Assembly (NCBI RefSeq): GCF_014323705.1
Contig: NZ_JABVEC010000013.1
Location: 1 to 64,000 of the forward strand
Reading direction: 5' to 3'
Length of the DNA stretch: 64,000 nucleotides
Source of the DNA: Actinomadura alba
GTDB lineage: Bacteria; Actinomycetota; Actinomycetes; Streptosporangiales; Streptosporangiaceae
Shown here: positions 42,557-49,361 of the stretch, piece after piece
Layout: every line of letters begins with the position of its first letter
Position numbering within the stretch: the first letter of the stretch is position 1
Notes under the pieces: model-generated
What the model was told of the DNA's origin: nothing
Database searches by the model: none
The model's input: the letters and a program-made list of their open reading frames with translations, nothing else
Position numbers and translations under genes: made by a program

Positions 42557-42856
42557 CGTCGGACGCTCCAATCCGGGACACGTGCTGTCGCCGCCGGCGT
42601 ACGGGGGTGTCGCCGGCGACCGCCACGGCGCACGGGCGCGGGCCCGTGGCCGCCAAGATTATGACGGGCGCGCGGACCTGCCGGAAACTCCTGGCGTCTC
42701 GGAACCGCACCGCGAGGACGGCATGGCGTGATCAGATCATGACACTCCGTGAGAAGGTGGCGGTAGGAGCCTTCGGACCGACGCATCGCCGACCATCGGA
42801 TCGACGGCGTGGCGGGGATGCTGAGGGGCAGTGGTCGCCGTGAGTGCGGAACAGCG
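42557..42856. promoter_or_regulatory. Divergent region between gabT and DMT transporter
   Basis: About 300 bases. On the gabT side there is a 12-base palindrome GTCGCCGGCGAC (near 42611) and a hairpin CACGGGC / GCCCGTG (42631-42648), both in the likely leader. CATAAT on the minus strand (42658-42663) with TTCCGG 17 bases upstream is a weak promoter. TGATC-A-GATCA at 42729-42739 could be an operator for a GntR-type regulator. Confidence 0.35.
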
Positions 42857-43726
42857 ATGATCGCGGTGACCCTGGCCGTGCTCGCCGCGGTGAGCAACGC
42901 GCTCGCATCGGTGCTGCAGCGGCACGCGGCGCGGACGGCCCCGGCGAACCGGACGTCACCGCTGGGGCTGATGCGGTACCTGATCCGCCGGCCCGTCTGG
43001 CTGTACGGCATCGGCGCGCTGATCGCGGGCTTCCTCTTCCAGGTCGCCGCTCTGAGCCAGGCCGGGCTCGCGCTCGTACAGCCCATTCTCGTCACCGAAC
43101 TGCCGTTCACGATGATCTTTATCGCGTGGCTGTTCCGGATCCGGCTCGGCACGGAGTCCTGGCTGGCGATCGGCGCCCTGACCGTGGGACTGGTCGTGTT
43201 GCTCGTCGCGGCCGGCCCGACCGAGGGCGATCGCCTTCCGCACCGGGCCGGCTGGGCGATCGCGACCGTCGTCACCATCGGGGTGATCGGGGGCCTGGTG
43301 GCGTTCGCGGCGATCCTCAGGGGGGAGGGCCGGGCCGTGGTCCTGGGCGTCGCGGCCGGCCTGGGCTTCGCCTTCACCGCCGCGCTGATGAAAGAGGCCA
43401 CGAAGGTTCTGGCCGAGGACCCGTACTCCCTGTTGACCTCATGGCCGGCGTACGCCATGGTTGCGGCCGGCCTGTGCAGCCTGTTGCTCCTGCAGTACGC
43501 GCTGCGCAGCGGAACGCTGGTCGCCGTGCAACCGGCGCTGAACGTTTCGGACCCGGTGGCGAGCATCGCGTACGGCGTCGGGCTGTTCGGTGAGGAGATC
43601 AGGCTGGAGGCCTGGGCGGTGCCCGAGGTCGTGGGCGTCGGCCTGATCCTCTACGGCAGCATCCGGCTGGCCCAGTCACCGCCGCTCCGCCGGCACGAGC
43701 CCGTCACGCCGCCGCCCGAAACCTGA
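42857..43726 (+). CDS. DMT-superfamily transporter
   Basis: 289-aa membrane protein with about nine or ten helices in two related halves (MIAVTLAVLAAVSNALASVLQRHAA at the start; VLGVAAGLGFAFTAALMKEATK begins the second half). This is the drug/metabolite transporter layout, close to actinobacterial EamA-like or NIPA-like members. ATG 42857 begins exactly at the first helix; an upstream in-frame ATG at 42809 would add a 16-residue basic extension. The substrate is unknown. It is divergent from gabT. Confidence 0.82.
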   Translation: MIAVTLAVLAAVSNALASVLQRHAARTAPANRTSPLGLMRYLIRRPVWLYGIGALIAGFLFQVAALSQAGLALVQPILVTELPFTMIFIAWLFRIRLGTESWLAIGALTVGLVVLLVAAGPTEGDRLPHRAGWAIATVVTIGVIGGLVAFAAILRGEGRAVVLGVAAGLGFAFTAALMKEATKVLAEDPYSLLTSWPAYAMVAAGLCSLLLLQYALRSGTLVAVQPALNVSDPVASIAYGVGLFGEEIRLEAWAVPEVVGVGLILYGSIRLAQSPPLRRHEPVTPPPET

Positions 43727-43798
43727 GCCGGGCCGAGGCAGGGCGGTGATCGCACCGCCGCCGATGCCCCGGCCGACCGGCGACGTTAGGGTCGTGCC

Positions 43799-44194
43799 AT
43801 GGTGACGGATCAGGGCACCGTGCGGGTCGATGTGTGGATCTGGTGCGTACGGCTGGTGAAGACGCGTTCGATGGCGACCGCCGCCTGCCGGGGCGGCCAT
43901 GTCCGGGTGAACGACGAACGCGTCAAGGCGGCCACTCCGGTGCGGCCCGGTGACGAGGTGCGGTTGCGTCATGGCGGGCGGGAGCGACTCGTCATCGTGC
44001 AGCAGATCGTGCGCAAACGGGTTGGGGCGGCCGTTGCCGCGGACTGTTTCATCGACAACAGCCCACCACCGCCGCCGCGCGAAGCCCTGATCCCGATCGG
44101 ACGGCGTGACCGTGGCGCGGGCCGCCCCACCAAACGCGACCGCCGCGAAATGGAACGTCTTCGCGGTCAACTCCTCGATTCGGACGAGGACTGA
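43799..44194 (+). CDS. S4-domain RNA-binding protein (Hsp15-like)
   Basis: 131 aa. The S4 domain (about 8-70) reads VRVDVWIWCVRLVKTRSMATAACRGGHVRVNDERVKAATPVRPGDEVRL, as in HslR/Hsp15, which rescues stalled 50S subunits carrying nascent chains. A basic tail (GRPTKRDRREMERL) follows, also typical. The final 28 bases overlap the convergent DUF4184 gene. Confidence 0.88.
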   Translation: MVTDQGTVRVDVWIWCVRLVKTRSMATAACRGGHVRVNDERVKAATPVRPGDEVRLRHGGRERLVIVQQIVRKRVGAAVAADCFIDNSPPPPPREALIPIGRRDRGAGRPTKRDRREMERLRGQLLDSDED

Positions 44195-45006
44195 GGCCGG
44201 CGGGCCGGAGTGGCACGCCGAGGGGAAGAGCCGTCCGCCGGACGGGGGGCCCGGCGGCGAAGGGCGTGGAACACCAGGCTGTAGGCGATGAGCGCGAGCG
44301 TCGCGAACGCCATCGCGCCGATCACCCCGCCGACCGTCCTGGCGTGGAGGTCGGAGCGATCGGAGTTGAGCGGCAGCCAGGAGAGGGCGCCGTAGCAACT
44401 GCCGGCGAGCCCCGCCACCACCGTTCCGGTCAGGGTGGCCACGCGGTGGCGGACCGGCAGGCCGGCCGGTTCGTCCGCGGCCGGTGTGGCGTGCCGCAGC
44501 CACCAGAACGCCCATCCGGCGATGACCAGCAGGCCGATCGCGCCGCTCCCGTACTGCGCGACCTTGAACCCGGGCAGGCCGAACGCGAGCGGCTCGGCCA
44601 GCGCGGGCCACCACCGCACACCCGGGGCGTCGGGATGGGTGAAGGCATCCCAGGAAACATGGCTGAAGGTACCGATCGCGGCCGAGACCAGCACCCAGCC
44701 GAGGTCGTTCATGCGGAGCTCGTCGAAGCCCCGCGCCGGGACTGCCACGCGGCCACGGACCCAGGCCGGGCAGAGCGCGATCAGCGGCCATTTGAGCAGC
44801 GGATGGAAGACGGCGAGCAGTAGCAGGGCGAGGCCCAGGTCGACGGTGACCGTGCCGATGAACATGTGCGTGAGCCAGCGTTCCTTGAAGAACGGGAGGA
44901 AATACGGCAGGTCGGGTGCCATCGACCCCATCACCATCGCCGAGGGCACCAACCGTCCGCGCGCCAGTGGCAGCACGATGGCGGGATGGCTCAGGGTGAA
45001 CGGCAC
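44167..45006 (-). CDS. DUF4184 family membrane protein
   Basis: 279 aa from GTG 45006, which has GGAGG just before it. PFTLSHPAIVLPL at the N-terminus, MVMGSMAPDLPYFLPF and SHVSWDAFTHPD are DUF4184 hallmarks; conserved His and Asp suggest a metal-dependent membrane hydrolase-like fold, but no activity is known. About six helices. The C-terminus is Arg/Ser-rich and overlaps the S4 gene on the opposite strand. Confidence 0.85.
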   Translation of the reverse strand: MPFTLSHPAIVLPLARGRLVPSAMVMGSMAPDLPYFLPFFKERWLTHMFIGTVTVDLGLALLLLAVFHPLLKWPLIALCPAWVRGRVAVPARGFDELRMNDLGWVLVSAAIGTFSHVSWDAFTHPDAPGVRWWPALAEPLAFGLPGFKVAQYGSGAIGLLVIAGWAFWWLRHATPAADEPAGLPVRHRVATLTGTVVAGLAGSCYGALSWLPLNSDRSDLHARTVGGVIGAMAFATLALIAYSLVFHALRRRAPRPADGSSPRRATPARRPQSSSESRS

Positions 45007-45129
45007 GGTGCCTCCAGCGTCGGCGCGGACCGTCGAGGCGATTCGCGGCGATGGGGAGTGGGCCGTGCTTGGGAGCACGTTCCTGAACCACCTTCGGAGC
45101 GACTCTGCTGCGTGACCCGAATCGGTGGA

Positions 45130-45984
45130 TCAGGCGAAGAGGTCCTCGATGGAGGTGATGGTGAGCGCGCGGTTCAGCCAGCCGTCCAGGACTGTGGTGT
45201 CTGTGCAGGAGAGGATCTGGTCGCGAACCGTCTGAGGTACGTGGATCCCACGCTGGTCGAGGACGTTCAGCATCGCCATGGCCTTGCCTTCGGCTCGACC
45301 TTCGGCTCGGAGTTGGGATACGTACCGGTAGTTCTGGGTCGACATCAGCGTTCTCCATGCCTTTCGTGCGGTCGTGTCGCCCAGCCCCACCTCGGTGAAC
45401 TCGGCGAAGTATCCGGCGGTGTCGGTATCGATGGTGTCCAGGGCGGTGGCCAGCACCTTCAGTATGGCAGCCGCCTGCTCGGAGCGGCTGTGGGTGAGCG
45501 CCGAGAAGACCGTAAAGAGCACGTCCTCACACGCTTGGGCCAGGTCGGTGACGGCGGGGACGTTGTCGGGGCTGAGCACGAACGGGCGCACCACCATGCA
45601 GGGGAGGGTCGCCGGCCCGATCTCGATGGGTTGTCGTGCCCATTTGGCAGTGGTCTGCTTGGGGGAGATCACGAGTAACGTCACCGGGCACTCGTACTTT
45701 GCGTGCAGGTAGGCGATGTAGTACGGCCAGCTGATGAGCTTGTCGTCATCGCGCTCGGTCTGCGACTCGACGATCACGACCTGGTCGCCGGTCTCAACCT
45801 CGGCCAGCAGCACAGTGTCGATTCGCCGTTCCAGCGGGCGGATCTCGGTGGCGTCGGTGTTGAGCACTGACACCGCGCGCGGGGTGGGCAGGGCGACACC
45901 CAACAGACGGTTGAAGGCTCGGGCGAACAGGGAGGTGTCCTCTTGGAAAATCCTGTGGAGGGCTTCATGGGGGGAGTTGGCCAC
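45130..45984 (-). CDS. Rpn/PD-(D/E)XK transposase-like nuclease family protein
   Basis: 284 aa. The nuclease core (about 50-130) contains RIDTVLLAEVETGDQVVIVESQTERDDDKLISWPYYIAYLHAKY, with the Asp, Glu and Gln spacing of PD-(D/E)XK enzymes. The C-terminal helix (LRAEGRAEGKAMAMLNVLDQRGI) with repeated EGR/EGK is typical of Rpn-like proteins. Rpn proteins of E. coli are DNA endonucleases that promote recombination; actinomycetes carry many copies. It is a single gene next to a RelE-like remnant in an accessory region. Confidence 0.78.
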   Translation of the reverse strand: MANSPHEALHRIFQEDTSLFARAFNRLLGVALPTPRAVSVLNTDATEIRPLERRIDTVLLAEVETGDQVVIVESQTERDDDKLISWPYYIAYLHAKYECPVTLLVISPKQTTAKWARQPIEIGPATLPCMVVRPFVLSPDNVPAVTDLAQACEDVLFTVFSALTHSRSEQAAAILKVLATALDTIDTDTAGYFAEFTEVGLGDTTARKAWRTLMSTQNYRYVSQLRAEGRAEGKAMAMLNVLDQRGIHVPQTVRDQILSCTDTTVLDGWLNRALTITSIEDLFA

Positions 45985-46036
45985 AACTGTAAGTTATCAA
46001 TTGACTACTCTTCGTTGTGGCAACTTGGTGCGGTTC

Positions 46037-46228
46037 ATGGACGATCCGCACGGGCTGCCTGAGGCTCTGACGGCCTGTGATCGGTTGGCTGAAGATCCGT
46101 TTCCTGCTGACTCGGTGTCGTACGGCAAGTCGCACAGGAGACTGCGCATCGGGGTCTATGAGCGACGTCGCTTCGCGATGCACCTGACTGATCATTGCCT
46201 GGTCGTATGGCACCGCGCTTTGCGATAG
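46037..46228 (+). pseudogene. RelE-like toxin remnant
   Basis: A 63-aa frame: GLPEALTACDRLAEDPFPADSVSYGKSHRRLRIGVYERRRFAMHLTDHCLVVWHRALR. The order of elements (residue spacing from DRLAEDP to RRLRIG-Y and then the V-V-H strand) is that of the RelE/ParE toxin core. The first helix is missing, and the strand after RRLRIG has diverged (YERRRFAMHL instead of YRVLYEV). No antitoxin gene is adjacent. It is probably an inactive fragment; a divergent small protein cannot be excluded. Confidence 0.55.
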
Positions 46229-46235
46229 TGAGCCC

Positions 46236-47375
46236 GTGCGAGATCGTGTCGGTTCACGGCGGGGTGTGATGCGCTGGTCGCTGGGGTTGCACGTCACCCT
46301 GCTTCTGCTTATCGCGGTGGGGGTGGCGGGGGCGGTACTGGCGCTGCTCTGGCTTCTGCTCGGGCGACCGTATCTGGCCTCGGCCGGGCCGCTCAAGCCC
46401 AGTGAAACCTACGACGCCATCAAGATTGCTTTGACGGTCGTGGCGGGAGTCGGCGGGGTCGTGGCCCTGGTCGTGGCCTACCGGCGGCAACATTTCAGCG
46501 AAGCCGCCGATCTGCGCGAGCACGCCATCGCGATGACGACCCGCTTCGGAGCGGCGGCCGAGCAACTCGGCTCCGAGTGGCCGGCCGTACGGATGGCGGG
46601 CGCGTATGCGATGGCGCGGGTCGCCGATGACTGGTCGGAGGAACGGCAGACCTGCATCGATGTACTCTGCGGCTACTTGCGGATGCCGCACGATCCGAAC
46701 CCGCCCGAGGAGACTGACAGGCTGACCGTCTGGCGACGCGAACGCGAGGTCAGGGTGACCGTGCTGCGGCTCATCGCCGCCCATCTGCGCGACGGAGCGC
46801 TGGTGTCCTGGCAAGGGTGTGATCTCGACTTCACCGGCGCCGTTCTCGACGGGGCTGACTTCCGAGGGGTGCGGTTCACCGGCGGCGACGTCGTCTTCGT
46901 CAACGTTGTGGTTGCCGGTCATGACAAGGATCAGGTTGTCTTCGACGACGTTGAGTTCGCCGAAGGCAGCAGCGTCTACTTTCGCTCCGCCGAGTTCCGT
47001 GGCGGTGATGTGCGCTTCCATCGGGCAAAGTTCACCGGCGGTTGGGTTACCTTCGATGGTGCGCGCTTCACCGGAGCGGATGTGGACTTCCATGACGCCA
47101 AGTTCGAGGCGGGCGAGGTGCATTTCGAGGATGCCGAGTTCGCCGCTGGGCTGGTCGACTTCACCGGGGCATCCTTTCAGGGCTGCAAGGTCAACTTCGC
47201 CGAATATCGTGTGGAGATCCGCTACTCAATGGCAGGGCCGGCCCGCTTCACCGGCGGCACGGTCGACCTCAGTGCGGTGGCTGATTTTAGCGACCCACCG
47301 CGGTTCGGGCTCACCAATCCGCCGCTGGGCCTTCTGCTACCGGACGGCATACAGGCTGCTGACCTGCCTCAATGA
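46236..47375 (+). CDS. Membrane-anchored pentapeptide-like protein (second copy)
   Basis: 379 aa from GTG 46236 (ATG 46269 is an alternative with GGCGGGGTG upstream). Two helices (about 17-42 and 64-83) are followed by RFGAAAEQLGSEWPAVRMAGAYAMARVADDW (about 107-137), which parallels the GRYTAAIEQLGSDKADIRLGGIYALERIA block in the gene at 13056. The C-terminal half consists of five-residue repeats ([F]XGXX, about 195-330), richer in Phe than the classic A[D/N]LXX. Function unknown; a beta-helical scaffold is expected. Confidence 0.8.
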   Translation: MRDRVGSRRGVMRWSLGLHVTLLLLIAVGVAGAVLALLWLLLGRPYLASAGPLKPSETYDAIKIALTVVAGVGGVVALVVAYRRQHFSEAADLREHAIAMTTRFGAAAEQLGSEWPAVRMAGAYAMARVADDWSEERQTCIDVLCGYLRMPHDPNPPEETDRLTVWRREREVRVTVLRLIAAHLRDGALVSWQGCDLDFTGAVLDGADFRGVRFTGGDVVFVNVVVAGHDKDQVVFDDVEFAEGSSVYFRSAEFRGGDVRFHRAKFTGGWVTFDGARFTGADVDFHDAKFEAGEVHFEDAEFAAGLVDFTGASFQGCKVNFAEYRVEIRYSMAGPARFTGGTVDLSAVADFSDPPRFGLTNPPLGLLLPDGIQAADLPQ

Positions 47376-47414
47376 ATCCCGGTGCGGGCGGCTGAGGTGA
47401 ACCCGGGCCCTCTA

Positions 47415-47918
47415 TCAAGAAGGCAGCCCGATTACCTCAGCCAGTCCTGAGAAGCTGTAGGCGGTCCCGCCGTTGTATTCCAGGGCCCGGGTGAGCCGGT
47501 TCAGATTGCCTTCATCCAGTTCGGGTAGGGCGTCCAGCGCATACCAACGCACCTCCAGGGACTCTGCGTCGTTCACGCGGGCTCGACCTCCGACCGCCTG
47601 GCAGCGGAAGGTGAGTTCCAGGTATTGGGTCTGATCGCCGTTGGAGTAGGTGATCGGCTCCGAGACGGTCACCGAGGTCAATGCCTCCGGGACGGCCACC
47701 ACCCCTGTCTCCTCGAAGCATTCGCGGACGGCCGCATCGGCTGGCTGCTCGGCCGGGTCAATGATGCCGCCGGGCAGGACCCAAGCCCCGGTATCCGCGC
47801 GGCGCTCGAGAAGCACGCGGCCTTCGTCGTCCAGGACGACAGCGATGGCGGAGGAGAGCCAGAGCAGACGCTGGCCGACCAACGAGCGAAGTTCCGTGAT
47901 GAAGGCAGGGGTCGACAT
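47415..47918 (-). CDS. Nudix hydrolase
   Basis: 167 aa. The Nudix box is complete: GGIIDPAEQPADAAVRECFEETGV (about 50-73), with the E residues that bind metal. AIAVVLDDEGRVLLERRADTGAWVLP precedes it. It hydrolyses a nucleoside diphosphate linked to another group; the substrate is unknown. It faces the pentapeptide gene and diverges from the PadR gene. Confidence 0.9.
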   Translation of the reverse strand: MSTPAFITELRSLVGQRLLWLSSAIAVVLDDEGRVLLERRADTGAWVLPGGIIDPAEQPADAAVRECFEETGVVAVPEALTSVTVSEPITYSNGDQTQYLELTFRCQAVGGRARVNDAESLEVRWYALDALPELDEGNLNRLTRALEYNGGTAYSFSGLAEVIGLPS

Positions 47919-48010
47919 GGTGGCACCGTATCCACGGTCTCCGTCAACTCACGCACTCACCCGCCAACTCAAGCGCTCAGTCACCGGAGAGCGCCACGGA
48001 GGGCAGCTGT

Positions 48011-48033
48011 ATACTGGGTATAATACTGAGTAT
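48011..48033. promoter_or_regulatory. Tandem PadR operator overlapping a -10 box
   Basis: ATACTGGGTAT (48011-48021) and ATACTGAGTAT (48023-48033) are two copies of ATAC-N3-GTAT, 12 bp apart, just upstream of the PadR gene. A perfect TATAAT (48019-48024) sits across both. Binding would block the promoter, as expected for autoregulated PadR-ABC operons. Confidence 0.8.
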
Positions 48034-48054
48034 GCGACGCGATGGGATTGTGTG

Positions 48055-48633
48055 ATGAGCGTGCGACATGCGCTGTTGGCCCTGCTCAGTGAGGGCCCGA
48101 AGTACGGGTTGCAGCTGCGCCAGGAGTTCGAGGCCCGGACCGGGGAGGTCTGGCCGCTTAACGTCGGTCAGGTCTACACGACCGTGCAACGCCTGGAGCG
48201 AGACGGCCTGGTCGAGTCCGACGACGGCGAGGCCGAGGGTCCGCAGAAGACCTTCCGCATCACGGCCAAGGGCGGGGAGGAACTCGCCGTCTGGTTGCGC
48301 ACGCCTCCTGGTGACGCTCCACCGCGCGACGAGTTGGTGATCAAGATTCTCGTGGCGCTTCGGGTGCCGGGAGCGGCGGTCGAAGAGATCCTCCAGGTGC
48401 ATCGCCGCCATGTCGTGGAGATGATGCAGCGGTACACCCGGCTGAAGGAGACCGCCGACGAGGACGACCTCGGGGTGCTGCTGGTCGCCGACGCCGAACT
48501 GTTCCGGCTCCACGCGGTGAGCCGTTGGCTCGACACCGCAGACGCCCGGCTCAGACGTCTCCCTCGGCCGAAGACCCCTCCCGCCGAGACGAAGGAACGC
48601 CCGCAGGCCACGAGGCAGGGGGCGGACCGATGA
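48055..48633 (+). CDS. PadR-family repressor of ABC exporter operon
   Basis: 192 aa. VRHALLALLSEGPKYGLQLRQEFEARTGEVWPLNVGQVYTTVQRLERDGLVESDD is the PadR winged helix (about 3-58), and the C-terminal helices (EEILQVHRRHVVEMMQRYTRL) form the dimer. GTG 48052 is an in-frame alternative start. Its stop overlaps the ATPase start (ATGA). It probably represses the operon until a toxic compound is bound. Confidence 0.92.
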   Translation: MSVRHALLALLSEGPKYGLQLRQEFEARTGEVWPLNVGQVYTTVQRLERDGLVESDDGEAEGPQKTFRITAKGGEELAVWLRTPPGDAPPRDELVIKILVALRVPGAAVEEILQVHRRHVVEMMQRYTRLKETADEDDLGVLLVADAELFRLHAVSRWLDTADARLRRLPRPKTPPAETKERPQATRQGADR

Positions 48634-49361
48634 GCCCGGTGCTCGAGATGCGCGGAGTCTCGAAGGTCTACGGGGAGGGGCCGGCGGCGGTAAAGGCGCT
48701 CACCGGCGTCGATCTGTCGGTCGAGAGCGGGACGATGGTCGCGGTCATGGGCCCCAGCGGGTCCGGCAAGAGCACTCTGCTGACGATCGCGGGCAGCCTT
48801 GAAGAGCCCACCAGTGGAGAGGTGCTGGTCGAGGGCACGTCGCTGGTGGGAATGTCCCGCAACGACCGGGCCAGGATGCGCCGGCGGCGCGTGGGCTATG
48901 TCTTCCAGGACTTCAACCTGCTGGCGGGTCTGACGGCGGTGGAGAACATCACGCTCCCGCTGGAGCTCGACGGCATGAGACCGAAGGCGGCCCGCGAGGC
49001 CGGCCTGGAAGCGCTCGGCGAACTCGACCTCACCGATCGCGCCGGTCATTATCCCGACGAGCTGTCCGGTGGGCAGCGTCAGCGGGTCGCGATCGCGCGG
49101 GCCATCGTCGGCGACCGGAGACTGCTCCTCGCCGACGAACCGACGGGCGCGCTCGACTCGGTGAGCGGTGAGGGTGTCATGCGCCTGCTCAAGGTCGCTT
49201 GCCGGCGGGGAGCCGCAGCGGTCCTCGTGACGCATGACGCCCATCTGGCCTCGTGGGCGGATCGGGTGGTGTTCGTCCGCGACGGCGTCGTCGTCGACCA
49301 GACCGCTCCGCCGGCCGGCCCCGAGTCGCTGCTCGCCGTCGAGACGGAGCCCCGCGCATGA
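48630..49361 (+). CDS. ABC exporter ATPase (MacB/LolD-like)
   Basis: 243 aa. Walker A GPSGSGKST, signature [15 protein letters not shown], Walker B LLLADEPTGALD and the LVTHDAHLA H-loop are complete. The short LolD-like length and partner FtsX permease identify an exporter of the MacB type. It overlaps the PadR and permease genes by four bases on each side. Confidence 0.95.
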   Translation: MSPVLEMRGVSKVYGEGPAAVKALTGVDLSVESGTMVAVMGPSGSGKSTLLTIAGSLEEPTSGEVLVEGTSLVGMSRNDRARMRRRRVGYVFQDFNLLAGLTAVENITLPLELDGMRPKAAREAGLEALGELDLTDRAGHYPDELSGGQRQRVAIARAIVGDRRLLLADEPTGALDSVSGEGVMRLLKVACRRGAAAVLVTHDAHLASWADRVVFVRDGVVVDQTAPPAGPESLLAVETEPRA

